Source: Cercis canadensis (taxonomy: Eukaryota > Streptophyta > Magnoliopsida > Fabales > Fabaceae). Taken from it: a stretch of DNA of 64,000 bases. Positions 1 through 12,400 of the stretch are shown piece after piece. The notes beneath the pieces are model-generated. The model saw only the letters and a list, made by a program, of their open reading frames with translations, made no database searches and had not been told where the DNA came from. Position 1 is the stretch's first letter. Each line of letters starts with the position of its first letter. Position numbers and translations under genes: made by a program. Where the stretch lies: the NCBI GenBank assembly GCA_003255065.1, contig QAOA01006868.1, positions 74,704-138,703 on the forward strand, written 5' to 3'.

Positions 1-2744
1 TTGATCCATACCGATGTTTGGGGACCTTCTAAAATTCCAAATATTAATGGGGCCAGATGGTTTATATCCTTCATTGATGATTGTACTAGACTGACTTGGC
101 TATATCTTCTAAAAGAAAAATCAGAAATTAGCCAAGTCCTCCCTAAATTCTGTAGGCTGGTCTCTAATCAGTTTGGTGTCTCCATTAAAAAATTCAGATC
201 AGATAATGCAAGAGACTATTTCAATCACACTCTTAACTCTTTTTTTGATCAAGAGGGAATTGTTCATGAATCATCTTGTGTCAACACCCCACAACAAAAT
301 GGGGTAGCTGAACGAAAGAACCGTCACTTACTTGAGGTTACTCGTTCCCTACTCTTCCAAATGCATGTTCCCAAACATTTCTGGGGTGAAGCTGTCCTCA
401 CTGCAGCATTCCTCATTAATCGTCTACCCTCCAAGGCTCTCTTAAACAAAAGCCCTCTAGATGTTCTTTTAAATCATCATCCCAACTCCATGTCCTTGAA
501 CACACCAAACCCTAGAGTTTTTGGTTGCCTAGCATTTGTCCACATTCATAGACAAAATCGTGGCAAACTTGACCCAAGAGCCCTTAAGTGTATACTTTTA
601 GGGTATTCTAGTGTTCAAAAAGGGTACAAGTGTTTTCATCCTCCCACTAGGAAATTTTATGTTTCTATGGATGTCACTTTTTGTGAATCTATCCCATACT
701 ACTCTTCTCACCGATAGGGGGAGAAATCTTATGCCCGTGAGCATACATCTCCAACATCACCAATTCCACCTCTTAGTCTTCCACCACATATTGAGTCATC
801 TCTTCACCATGATCTCATTTCTACACCTCTAGAAGATAAAACAGTTGTCATTCCAAAGCCCACAGAACCACTTAAAGTGTACTCAAGGAGATATGGGTCT
901 CGGTCTACTCAGCAGCATGTCCAATCATTGTATCCAACTCCTGCTGAAACTCATAGAGAAAGATCAGGTATGGAATCAAAACCCAACAATACTTCCACTG
1001 ATAATACTTTGGTTGGAAATGATTCTGTTTTTGAAAATGATTCTGCTTTACCTGCTGAAACTGACTTAGACCTTGATCTACCCATTGCTGTGAGAAAAGA
1101 AAAAAGAAGTTGCACTCAGCACCTTATATCCAATTATCTGTCCTACCATAAGCTTTCAACCCAATATAAAGCCTTCTTGTCAGCACTATCTACCATAATA
1201 TCCCACGGGCTGTGCAAGAAGCCTTAGAAAACAAGAATTGGTCACAAGCCATGAAAGAGGAAATGAGAGCACTTGAGAAAAATAAAACATGGGACATTGT
1301 TGTCAAACCTCCAGGAGTAGTACAAGTGGGGTGTAGATGGGTCTTCACTGTGAAGTATAAGTCAGATGGGACTTTAGAGCGATATAAGGCAAGATTGGTG
1401 GCAAAAGGGTATACTCAGAAATTGGGAATAGATTATGTAGAAACCTTTGCGCCTGTGGCAAAGATGAACACAGTTCGAGTTTTACTAGCCCTTGTAGTTC
1501 ACTTCCAATGGTCCTTACAGCAATTTGATGTAAAAAATCCCTTCTTGCATAGAGATTTAGAAGAAGTGGTGTTCATGGAGCCATCACCGGAGTTTAATAA
1601 GAACTTTGGTGACAATAGAGTGTGTAAACTTAGAAAGGCACTTTATGGGCTAAAACAGTCACCTAGAGCATGGTTTGAGCGATTTGCAAAGGCAATGAAG
1701 AAGATGAAATATGTGCAGAGTAGAGGGGATCACACGCTGTTCATAAAACACTCACCTAAAGGGGAGCTTACAGCTTTGTTGGTGTATGTTGATGATATTA
1801 TAGTAACAGGAAATGATATGGCTGAAAAAGAAAGATTGAAGTCTGAATTGGCCCGAGAATTTGAAATGAAAGAAAGACTTGGGAAAATTGAAGTACTTTC
1901 GGGGTATAGAAGTTGCTTACTCTAAGGAAGGAATTTTTTTGTCCCAAAGAAAATATGTCCTTGATTTGTTAAGGACACAGGGACATTGGGAAGCAAGCCA
2001 GCAAGCACCCTCATTGAGAGAGATCACCATCTGAATGAAAGAGAGGGAGATACTGCCATAGAAAAAGGAAGATACCAGCGTTTAGTTGGGAGGTTAATTT
2101 ATCTTTCACACACTAGACCAGATATTGCATGTGCAGTAAGTGTTGTGAGTCAATTTATGCATGATCCAGGGAAAGAACATATGCAAGCAATCTAGAGGAT
2201 CCTACAATATTTGAAACCTACACCTGGAGTAGGACTCCTCATTCAACCACATCAGGAGTTATTGGTAGAAGGATATGCAGATGCTGACTATGGAGGTTCT
2301 CAAGTTAATAGACGATCCACTACAGGGTACTATGCCTTTGTTGGTGGTAACTTGGTAACTTGGAGAAGTAAGAAACAAGACGTGGTGGCAAGATCAAGTG
2401 CAGAAGCAAAATTTAGAGCTATGGCTCAAGGAATTTGTGAGTTATTATGGTTAAAGATAATACTAGATGATTTGAGGATTAAGAGAGTCACACCAATGAA
2501 TTTGTATTGTGACAACAAATCAGCAATTAGCATTGCCCATAATCCAGTTCAGCATGACCGAACGAAGCATGTGGAGATTGATCGGCATTTTATAAAAGAA
2601 AAACTGGAAAATGGCATAATTAATCTCCCGTACATCCGGTCTAAACATCAAATAGCAGATGTCCTCTCTAAGGGTCTCCCAACTCAGAAGTTTCAGGAGT
2701 TAATCAGAAAGCTAGGACGAAAGGATATTCACTCACCAGCTTGA
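1..2744 (+). pseudogene. decayed copia pol polyprotein (integrase, RT, RNase H)
   Basis: Frame 1 from base 1 gives the integrase core, with a conserved SDNAR-like segment near residue 70 and the PQQNGVAERKN block near residue 100. An in-frame TAG follows at 715-717. The same frame resumes to a TAG at 1225-1227, after which the reading shifts to the frame open from 1212. That frame carries reverse transcriptase, with the WVFTVKYK segment and the YVDDI catalytic motif near 1790. Another shift occurs near 1885-1990. The frame from 1986 has a TAG at 2193-2195 and continues as RNase H from 2211 (motifs YADADYGG, WRSKKQ, SSAEAKFRA, CDNKSAI) to the stop at 2742-2744. With two in-frame stops and at least two frameshifts no full polyprotein can be made. 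The family identification is firm. Confidence 0.93.
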
Positions 2745-2751
2745 GGGGAAG

Positions 2752-3027
2752 TGTTAGAGATAGTGTAGATATTCTCTCCTAACTTATAGGGATTCTATTT
2801 ATAGAATATTTTGTCATTTATGTCATTTATTTCCTTAGGTAAATCTCCCTGATTATAAGCTGTATATTCCCCCTTAATTGTAGCTATCTGTCCACCTAAT
2901 TAGAGGATGACAGCTGTTGTATATCCTGTATATATATTCAGGCAATTTCCTCTGAGTAATACAATTGGAATTACTTCTTCCATAGAACCTTAATCGTTCA
3001 GTAACCAACTAATTATAAAATTTAACA
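2752..3027 (+). repeat. 3' LTR of the copia element (276 bp)
   Basis: The purine-rich tract TTGAGGGGAAG at 2741-2751 is followed directly by TGTTAGAGA at 2752, and the segment ends TTTAACA at 3027. The ends form the usual TG...CA with a five-base inverted repeat (TGTTA/TAACA). A TATATATA stretch near 2929 may be the LTR promoter. The boundaries rest on the terminal repeat and the polypurine tract, since the 5' LTR is outside the window. Confidence 0.85.
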
Positions 3028-3371
3028 GGATTCTACCAAAAAAATATTCTAAACTACATGACTAGATTTAAGACTTCTATAACAATGCAAAAAGAATAGG
3101 AGATGCAAAAGAAAAAGTAAAGGGCTATAGGCTATAGCTAATATAAGCATGATCACAACCTCAATGTTAATTGATTTAAATTCTATCTATTCGAATCAAA
3201 TGTTGGGAATAGAAGAAGTTAGTGAAATTCAAATCAAATATAATGAATCTAAGTTAATGTTAATGGATGAGTTCCTTCGCATAGAAATTGAACAAAATCT
3301 ATAAAAAGTACACAAACTAGAATGGGCTTGTTCTCTAAAATGGACCTAGTTGGGGGAGAAAGGATCATTAC
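3028..3371. other. intron remnant between copia LTR and last visible FRA10AC1 exon
   Basis: This AT-rich stretch has no coding similarity on either strand. It follows (on the minus strand) the donor GTAATG at 3366-3371, so it is the 5' part of an intron interrupted by the copia insertion. The next expected exon, with the CxxxxC zinc-binding part of the family, is not seen here. Confidence 0.7.
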
Positions 3372-6107
3372 CTTTGCCAGATATGACTTCCTTCTCTGTC
3401 CTCCATCTGAGACCAATCTATGAAGAAAATACTATTTATCAGCATGAGAGCTTTAAGGATTACTGAAAACAATCATAATGAGTTTCAAAGACTTAACATG
3501 GACCTCTACCACCAACATAGATGGAAAAAAACACTGAAACCCCAGCTGTCTCAAAAAGGATTCAAATAGTTTACAATGTATTAATAGCTATTTTCTTCTC
3601 TCCACAAAAATATGTTAAACGAAGAATTACTAAAAAATTTCAACTAGGAAAGCGGATAATGATGTGGAAGCTCCACATGTATGATTTAGCTTGGAATATG
3701 CAATGAGTTAAGGATAGCCCAAATAAATAAAATTTAGGCCTAGTGGCTTCCCGCCCCCGGGTTTTCTTCTTAAGAACAAAGGTGGAGGATCACATTGTAA
3801 ATTCCAAACCATCAATAAGTGACTAACCAAAACAATAAAGTAAAATAAAAGTAAGAAGAAACAGAAAAAAGATGGCAGTATTTGGAAATCTAAGCAAGAA
3901 TAACATTCCACATGTAGTATGTAAATTACCTTACCACTCTTATAATGTGACATGTCAGCAATGCAGTATCTTTAAAAGATTTAAGGAAACAAGTGACAAC
4001 TAGATTTAACAGCAGAGCAAAACTAATTGGTGTTCTTGATTAGCAAAGTTGTACTTATTAACCAAAATAAAATACATAAATAACTCAATTTTCAAATAAA
4101 AAATGTATGAATAAACATCAAGGCTAAAGTCTAAGTAAATCAAACATAGTCTCAGTTCAAGATTATTAAAAAAATAGTCAACATAATAATAAGAATAAAA
4201 TAAACTAGTAAATTTAACAGTAGAAATTATTTAAGCCAAAAAAGAAATATGTTTCCAAAGGATACTCTTTAAACAGCTTATAGTAGTAACGCTTCACCAG
4301 CCTTTGTTCCCATGAAGTATCCATATCATCTTCCTCAGAGCGTATAAATCTTGCAATACATTTAAATAAACAACATTAGAAATTCTGACACAGATACAAA
4401 CTGAGAAAAGAAATGATTAAGGGGAGTAGAAAACGAAACAGTTTTCCCAGAGAAAAAATAAAACATAATGCAGAAGGTAAATCAACAAAAAATCAGATAG
4501 GATCTTCCAGTGGGTTCATAGCATAACTTGACTCATTTTTATGATGGTTTGGTTAGACTTGCACAAGTAATAATGGATAAAAGCCCTTTATGCTATAGTT
4601 GAGGAAAAGTTAAGTTTATAGGAGTGAAAAATTCAAGCACTTTAATAATCATGGTTTCACTTATATCTAGGTTCAATCACTCAAGAAAGTTTAGATGAAA
4701 GCTTGAACAGGTATTGTGTATATATAGGTAAGGTAAAGTCATCTCCTTATGTTAATGCAGAGGAGACATTGAGACAAGCTCCAAATATATTACAAAGAAA
4801 TTGCCACCAGTTTTAGTTTATATAAGGCAAGATAATGAACTTACCTGTATCCTTCTCTTAGTGTGTCCTGATCTGTTTTGACAGGCAACTTTATGTTCGA
4901 AGTTTTTTCTTTCCCATAGAAACTAACTGTAACACCGACCAATAAATATTAGAACATTTTCTACTTTGAAAAATAATACAGCGAGCTTAATAAATATTAA
5001 GCTGAAATTTTACAGAAAACTCAAATGGTTAAAAAAAAATATATTGAACCTTAGATATCTGAATGTGATTTCAGAAAGCTTAAATGTTATGAACACTTCT
5101 AGAAGAACCAGGAAAATAAAAATAAAACAAGGCTGCCACACTCAGGCAGCGGCAAAACAATTTGAGATTCCTCATAGCAAACCCAACAACAAATTCTGAT
5201 AAAAAATCCAAGGAAGACATAAGAACTAAGAACATAAGCGAACTTGTTTGTCACTAAGAGAAATCACAATAGCTCACACAACAATAGTCAGTAACATGGA
5301 ATAATATGTGAGGATGACTGTAGCCTCCTTCCTTCTAAGTGGAGGAAACTGTTCATCATCCGCTGGCTTTAGGACATAAGGACCCAGCAAATCAAGTGCT
5401 CAAAATCTGCCTCATTCCTCAGTGTCCATTTTAATTAGAACAAAAATTATGCTTCTTAATTTTCCTGATGAGATGATAATAGTTACTGAATTTTCACAGA
5501 TGGAACCAATTTATTTCCTCAAACTAGCACAAGCGTCCATCGACAAGGTCCTAAAATCAAAAGGGTTACAATGTTAATGCTTCTAGCTCCCAAAAAACTA
5601 AACACATTCTACTTACGAGCTACAATTTCAGTATGAGTTGTTAAACACACATTTCCCACAGCACAAACATTATGCAAACCCAACTAACTAAAAATCAAAT
5701 AGCAACACAAGCTGAAAGATAGTGTTTTTATGAAATGAGAATAGCCATGAGAGCACCGGGATTTAAATTTAAATCTTACCATAATCATTTAGGAATTTTT
5801 TGTGGCGATCATAAGCATTGAGACCTCGAATGTGTATTTTTATGAAATGAGAATAGACATGAGAGCACCGGGATTTAAATGTAAATCTTACCGTAATCAT
5901 TTAGGAATTTTTTGTGGCGATCATAAGCATTGAGACCTCGAATGTGCGCTTGATACTGCCTGCAAATTCAATTAAAGTTCTGTCATGGAAGTCCATGAAC
6001 GAGAGCAGAAGAACACAGGATTTCGGATAAATTAATGTAAGAATAACGCACTGTTTTCTCTCTTCTCTGTCGAATATTGACGATTTGAGAGAGGCAAAGG
6101 AAGCCAT
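3372..6107 (-). CDS. FRA10AC1: FRA10AC1-family protein, 5' six exons (partial)
   Basis: Human FRA10AC1 is a spliceosome-associated nuclear protein; a role in pre-mRNA splicing is inferred for the plant protein. Minus-strand coding exons are 6052-6107 (ATG at 6107), 5892-5959, 4845-4926, 4266-4349, 3930-3969 and 3372-3417. Phases join without a stop across all five junctions (376 nt, about 125 residues). Recognised segments, in order, are an IFDREERK start, LNAYDRHKKFLNDY, a TDQDTLREGYR stretch, EEDDMDTSWEQRL and LFKEY, YCIADMSHY, and IGLRWRTEKEVISGKG; these match the conserved core of the family as I recall it. The intron after LFKE is U12-type. Exon 2 has a partial tandem duplicate. The zinc-binding and C-terminal parts are not in the window: either they lie left of the copia element or the gene is truncated. 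An alternative ATG at 6122 would add five residues. Confidence 0.88.
3970..4265 (-). other. U12-type (minor spliceosome) intron in FRA10AC1
   Basis: Read on the minus strand, the donor is GTATCCTTT, a perfect U12 GT-type 5' site, and the acceptor is preceded by TTTCCTTAAATC, which matches the U12 branch-point consensus TCCTTRAY except at its last base, about 11 bases from the AG. There is no long polypyrimidine tract. Splicing here joins LFKE to YCIADM in frame. The intron is 296 bases long. Confidence 0.85.
5725..5948. repeat. 112-bp tandem duplication over FRA10AC1 exon 2 and its donor
   Basis: The units 5725-5836 and 5837-5948 are nearly identical, with period 112. The right unit holds the last 57 bases of true exon 2 (5892-5948) plus its donor and intron start. 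The left unit repeats the same exon end and donor (GT at 5778-5779) but lacks an acceptor. Confidence 0.92.
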
Positions 6108-8560
6108 GCTTGTCTTTTGCAAGCAAAACCCTAACTGCGAACAGTCTCGTGCTCTCAGAGGCTTTCGCCCGAGGAAGAAGATTCAAGGTGGAGGACGGTT
6201 AACGACGATGGTGTATGCTGCCAACTGTTCCACCCTTTTCACGTTTTGTCTCAACTCCGAAGCGCATGTAACGACATGTCGTTTACCTCTTGCATACATT
6301 TTTTTTTTCCTCATCATTAAATAGATATAGAGCTAGATATTTTAACTTGTGATAATATGATGATTTGAACTTATAATCTCACTCGATGCCCAAAAAATTA
6401 AAAACCTAAAATCTCATGTTTTTTAAGAGATTTTAAATGATTTTCTTTAACATATTTCTTTAAGAAAAAGTATACTAATGACATAACTATATATTTTGAA
6501 ATAAATATAATAATTAATTTTATGCTTGGAAATTTGATGTGAATGGTAACTAATAATAATAAGTTTTATTTACTAGATGCTACAAACATGTAATAGCTTA
6601 TATCCTCTTAAAATTTTATTTTATTGTTCTTAATGGGATTTGAATAGAAAATCTTCATGATAGAATACCAAAATGCTAAATAATCAACCATCAAAGTATC
6701 TCTTAAAACATGCTAATGATGTGTGAATCTAGTGGCACCTCTGTAGTCGTAAGAACTAGAAGATTAATGTTTAGGATTCTATTTCCATGGTGCTCTCCCT
6801 TCCCTTTTGCTCATCTCACTCCATTAAAACTTAAAAAAAAAGTATCCCTTAAGACATAATAAATTTATTTTAATAATGTTTAATAAATTGTTTTGAGTGT
6901 CAAATTATGACCAATAGTATGAAAATGTTGACAATAGTGGTTCTTAGCACACAAAAAAATGATAAGAGTAACTTAATTTTATTTTTTTTGAAAAAATGTA
7001 AAGTTAATAAACTTTCATTTTATCTTATACATATAGAATTTACTTTGGCCACCATAAATAGTGATTCTTTGCAAAATCAACTTTTAGAAGTAACTTAAAC
7101 AAACAAGAAATTTTATATTGTAAAAAATTAGTTTTAGGTTCAAATGCTGACTTTCAATCCAAACATGCATAAGGTAACCTATTTTAATTTTTGGCCAGCA
7201 TAAGTAAACTATTAAAACAACAAAGTGTACAATGAAAAGAAAAACCAAAAAAGTTATTTATTCTTTTTCGATCATTTGAAATTTTTAAGATGATTTTAGC
7301 ATTAAAGTTTTGCAGTATGCAAGAATCTCTAGGTACTTTAAGTCAAGTTTTTTTTGGGTACATAGGTTTCAACTTTAACCTTTTACAAATTATCAAAAAC
7401 TTTACTATTATTCTATGATACTATATGTTAATGTCATACTACACTAATGTGACAAACATCTATAATTTTTATATTTTATTTGATATAAAATTAATTTATT
7501 TTATTTTTTGAAACAAACTTAAAACAATTAATTTATACCTATGTCATTTAAACATTAACTATTTTTATGTAATATAACATACAACCAAGTATTTAATAAA
7601 TGTCTAATATTTTATTATTAAATTATAGTGACCTAATATCTATTGACTTACTTTAAATCAAGTAAGTGAATAAAATAAATATTAAAATACTCATAATACA
7701 TTGGTGATATTCAATTCTTATATGTCATAGTATATGTTGAACGTTTTACATAGTCCAAATTGTCCAATAGAAGTAAATTCCTTTTCAAAAAAGCCAATGA
7801 AGTTGGATAATCCTATATTCATTTTTGAGAAGTGAACATCATTCATTCATATACTTATGATTCACTCAAGCATATCATCATTTCAACCACGAAAGAAAAA
7901 GTTAACGACCTTACATAACCTTTAAAAGTGGAGTCAAGAATTAGTGGTGCATTATCTTAAATTCTTAATCCATTCTAAACACTCTTTAATCAATTGCAGT
8001 TTGGTTAAAACCAAAGTGAAATTTCCATCATCATTTCTTTACCTGAAGAAATGTGTTTCGTCTCACCCGAAATATGTATATGCAAAAGGAAAGAAATTGA
8101 AAACTTTCCTTTTTTCATTTTTATTTTTCTCTTTTTCCTGAGGCGACAACGAAGATGGACCAACCTAACGTTAGGTCACGTTAATGACGTGGCATAGTAT
8201 CATTAGCCAACCAAGACGGTCAAAACCGTAGTACTACTACGAACTGCAACAGTTCACAGTAAGTAACATTGTGTCGAAGTCCAGCTGTTGTTGACTTGTC
8301 CCAACCATCTGTTACGAAACTTCAAAAAAACAAAACCCAAAAACTAAAAAAGAAAAAAAAATTGTTCTTTTTTTCCAATTGTCCCTTATTTTTAATTTGA
8401 GATTTTTAGTGAAGAAATATTGGTTGGAAGATAAATGATTGAGTGTATGAGATCTGCTTTCAGCTCACTCTTTTTCTGTATTTGAGAACTGTCGGTGGTG
8501 GCGTCGTCTAAGCTTGTAGTAGTTGCATTGTCCCTTTCGTCTTGTGGAAGCCATTTCCCT
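6108..8560. other. spacer between divergent FRA10AC1 and CESA genes
   Basis: This 2.4-kb AT-rich interval separates the two divergent genes and must hold both promoters. No gene was recognised in it. A degenerate inverted copy of a MITE lies at about 7405-7520. The proximal 400 bases are less AT-rich and include ACGTT/ACGTGG-type words near 8160-8195. Confidence 0.6.
7405..7520 (-). mobile_element. MITE fragment (GAGATTT...TTAGATAC family)
   Basis: TTCTATGATACTATATG followed by GTCATACTACACTAATGTGAC is the reverse complement of the right end of the MITE at 17566-17770. Only this end is clear; the other has decayed. Confidence 0.5.
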
Positions 8561-8561
8561 A

Positions 8562-8573
8562 TTTTATATATTA
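8562..8573 (+). promoter_or_regulatory. TATA box of the CESA gene
   Basis: TTTTATATATTA lies about 35-45 bases before a GA-rich leader, which is the expected distance for a transcription start near 8600. No transcript is available to confirm the start. Confidence 0.5.
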
Positions 8574-8599
8574 CAGCTATACACAGATACAAAGAAGCT

Positions 8600-9443
8600 G
8601 TGAAGATAGAGAGAGAAAGAGAACGGGAGAGAGAGAGAGAGACGAGTTTAACTCTTTTCCTCTCTTTGGGTCAGTCAATTCGATCCAGTCTCTTCTTTCC
8701 TATTGAGTTCTGATAAAGACTTGTCATTTCTAAGTCCTTGCTCGAATTGTTGAATTGGACTAGCTCCATTTCTCTTTCTTTTCTCTCTGGGAGCTGGTGG
8801 AGAGATTTTGATCGATTTGGCTGCATTATTCAAGAACCCAATTGGGTTTTCTGAGAATTTGAGTGATCGATCTGATTTGCGAGTAATTGGTGACAAAGAT
8901 CGGTTTTTTAAGGTAAGTGTTGTCTGTTGAGTATACTATTGAGTATACTATTGATCTGTTTGGTTGCTGGGAAAGTTTACAAATGAAAAAAAAAAATGGA
9001 AATTGGGTCTTTTTTAACATGACCCAACTCGAACAATGGCTGTTGTTTGCTGAAGTGGATTTCAATTAACTGATGTGAGAGATCATTGAGATTATCGAGT
9101 AAAGAACATTTTTTTTATTGCCAAGATGAGTGAAGCGCTTTGTTGCCTCAGTCCCACATAACAGACATCTCACTGCTTAAAATCTGACCCTCATTTCTTT
9201 CACCTTTATCGGCAACCGAACAGAAATTAAGAGATCTGAACTTCTGCACTTTGCAAACTGTTGATAATGCTTGTCGGCAGCTAGAAATCTGATTCAGAAT
9301 CTTGTCCTCAGGTGTCTTACACAGATCCAAGCTTTCCTTTGAGCTAAAAAGAGGAGCTGCAGAAGCTTTCAAGTTATGCATATATCTTGTTGAACTTGAA
9401 CTACAGTGTGATCCTATTGGCATAGATAAGTAGGGGAGGGACT
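8600..9443 (+). other. CESA 5' UTR with probable leader intron
   Basis: A good donor (AAG|GTAAGTG, GT at 8913) ends a CT/GA-rich leader, and a plausible acceptor CTACAG ends at 9406, just before the coding ATG at 9444. CESA genes often carry a leader intron. The exact acceptor is uncertain because other AGs precede it. Confidence 0.5.
8606..8642 (+). repeat. GA microsatellite in the CESA leader
   Basis: An imperfect (GA)n tract sits at the expected start of the 5' UTR. Such GAGA-like tracts are common in plant leaders and could bind BPC-type factors. That role is an inference. Confidence 0.7.
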
Positions 9444-12400
9444 ATGGAGTCAGAAGGGGAAGCTGGGGTGAGTTTAGAAATTCTTATATTTCTTTCCATC
9501 AAGTATTTGTATAAGCTATTCTTGTTTAGCTGCAATAACTGTTGATTGGTGCCTTAATGACATTGTTAATGCCCGGTTTGTTAATACTCAGGCAAAGCCT
9601 ATCACTACCTTGGGTGGCCAGGTCTGCCAGATCTGTGGTGATAATGTTGGGAAGACTGTGGATGGTGAACCATTCATTGCTTGCGACGTTTGTGCTTTTC
9701 CGGTTTGCAGGCCTTGTTATGAGTATGAGAGGAAGGATGGGAATCAGTCTTGCCCCCAATGTAAAACCCGGTACAAGAGGCACAAAGGTACATCAATGAT
9801 GCTAAATATGTTGTTTGTTGTTGATTAATTTTTGAAGATTGTTCATGTACGTAGTTCAAGCTGCAAGCTTGCATTGCACAATAGCAAAATTAGGTTCTAA
9901 TATACTTAAAGAATGTGAAGTTTTCGGTCTCTTTCATGTGAACCAAATGAAGAAGTTGCTAGGTTCTTATTTTAGAAAGTGTCATTTGGCTTAAAGAAAT
10001 CATTTTCTCTATGAGCTATAGCTTTGGAACTTCTATAGGTATAAGCAGGTTTTTGGACTAAACTAAGCCAGTAAAATTGAGTCTTTTGCTGTTGGAATGG
10101 ACAGACAAGAGAGCATATGGAGCGCTAGAGCATATAGTATCCTTTTTATTTTCATCTTAGGATTTGGTGATACTTCCTTGAAATATGTTATTCATGCACA
10201 AGTCATATGTTTCATGATGTCATGCCTGCTGTTTTGATCTGCAATGTGATGTAAATATTTAAGGAACCACTATTTCATCTAACTCTACTTATCTTTGCTT
10301 GTTTACTTGATTCCAGGAAGTCCTGCGATCCTTGGGGACAGGGAAGAGGATGGTGGTGCTGATGATGGTGCCAGTGACTTCAATTATGATGCAGAAAATC
10401 AAAATCAAAATCAAAAGCAGAAGATTGCGGAGCGGATGTTGAGCTGGCACATGACATATGGGCGGGCAGAGGATGTTGGTGCTCCAAATTATGATAAGGA
10501 AGTTTCTCACAACCACATTCCTCTGCTAACCAGTGGACAAGAGGTCATTCAATGAGCTTTTTTCATGATATCTTTCATCTCCCCATCCCTCCATAAAGAG
10601 AACATGCTCCCTTTCTCACTGAATGGAATTTGAAATTTGTTTTGTTTGGAAAAATCTTCATTTTCAGGTCTCTGGAGAATTATCTGCGGCCTCACCTGAA
10701 CGGCTCTCAATGGCATCTCCTGGAGTTGGTGGAGGGAAGCGTGTCCACAATCTTCCATATTCATCTGATATTAATCAATCACGTACTTCTCTCTCCCCCC
10801 TCTCTTCCTGTGCAGAAGTTTCTTTTAGTATACACTGTGATGTTTATGTGGCTATCTGATGCTGATTTGAGGTGCTTGATTATATTCCTTGTGCAGCAAA
10901 TATTAGGGGTGTGGATTCGGGATTGGGAAATGTAGCTTGGAAAGAAAGAGTTGATGGCTGGAAGATGAAGCAGGATAAGAATGTCGTTCCAATGAGCACT
11001 GGCCAAGCTACATCCGAGAGAGGAGCTGGAGATATTGATGCTAGTACTGATGTGCTTGTGGATGATTCCTTGCTGTGAGTATACTCTCTACTAAATTATG
11101 AGAACCTGTGCTGTTCCATTGCTGTTCTAGTGGCTTGAGCTCAATGTTTGGCTTGTTTTCAGTGACTGAACTGAATTTAATTTGTCTTTATATTGCAGGA
11201 ATGATGAAGCTCGGCAGCCTCTTTCCAGGAAGGTTTCTATTCCATCTTCTAGGATCAATCCATACCGTATGGTCATAGTTCTGCGGCTGGTTATCCTCTG
11301 CTTTTTCTTGCATTATCGAATAACAAATCCAGTGCCAAATGCATATGCATTGTGGTTAATATCAGTTATATGTGAGATTTGGTTTGCCATGTCCTGGATA
11401 TTAGATCAGTTCCCTAAGTGGCTCCCTGTGAATCGTGAAACATATCTTGACAGGCTTGCATTGAGGTAGGCCTTTCTAGACTATCTAAAACTTCCCTTGC
11501 CATTTAAGTAAATCATCATTCACATGTTGCATGTAGTTCGACTATTTAAATCTGATGTTTTAATACAATCTCCATGTGAATTGCAGATATGATCGGGAAG
11601 GAGAACCATCACAGCTAGCAGCTGTTGACATTTTTGTCAGTACTGTGGACCCATTAAAGGAACCCCCACTTGTGACTGCCAATACTGTACTATCTATTCT
11701 TGCGGTTGATTACCCAGTTGACAAGGTCTCCTGCTATGTGTCTGATGATGGTGCTGCTATGTTGACATTTGAAGCTCTGGCTGAGACATCAGAATTTGCA
11801 AGGAAATGGGTTCCTTTCTGCAAGAAATATAACATTGAACCCCGGGCACCAGAGTGGTACTTTGCACTGAAGATTGATTACTTGAAGGATAAGGTTCAAC
11901 CATCATTTGTCAAAGAGCGTAGGGCGATGAAGGTAATATTTTGGCTTACAAATGGATTATGCTGCTACTGCTCTGTGTTTGTGTCTGTTATGTGTTGGAG
12001 TTCCTTAAGGGCATATTTTTATGTGAATTATTTCTCTCCTTCACAGAGAGAATATGAAGAATTTAAAGTTCGTGTCAATGGACTTGTTTCAAAGGCAACG
12101 AAAATTCCAGAAGAAGGATGGGTAATGCAAGATGGTACACCATGGCCTGGAAACAACACCAGAGACCATCCTGGAATGATCCAGGTACTTCCTTTTTCTA
12201 GTTTGGTTGATCCATGACTTGTGACACCCTGTTTGCTCTGTTATTGTCTTTGCAATTATATCATAAATTCCATTTGCCTAGATGGAGTACATTTTAAGTG
12301 ATGAAAAACCATGTAATTGCCGTTTGTTTCTAAATCTTACTCTTTATATGTTATGTGTTCCTTCTTTAGTTTTTGGCTAATTACATCTGGGAAAGTCTTT

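Larger units (their letters stand above)
1..3027 (+). mobile_element. Ty1/copia LTR retrotransposon, 3' part
   Basis: The sequence reads, in order, integrase core, reverse transcriptase, RNase H, polypurine tract and 3' LTR. Integrase upstream of reverse transcriptase is the copia order; gypsy elements have the reverse. The 5' LTR, gag, protease and N-terminal integrase lie left of the window. The coding part has several frame breaks (see the pol entry), so this copy is dead by itself. It lies antisense to the FRA10AC1-like gene and starts 343 bases beyond that gene's last visible donor site, so it appears to sit in an intron of that gene. The target-site duplication cannot be tested because the left end is missing. 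Confidence 0.95.

Noticed and set aside
3708..3953. Minus-strand 81-codon frame in the FRA10AC1 interval
   Set aside because: It is intronic read-through; the true exon there is only 3930-3969, in another frame.
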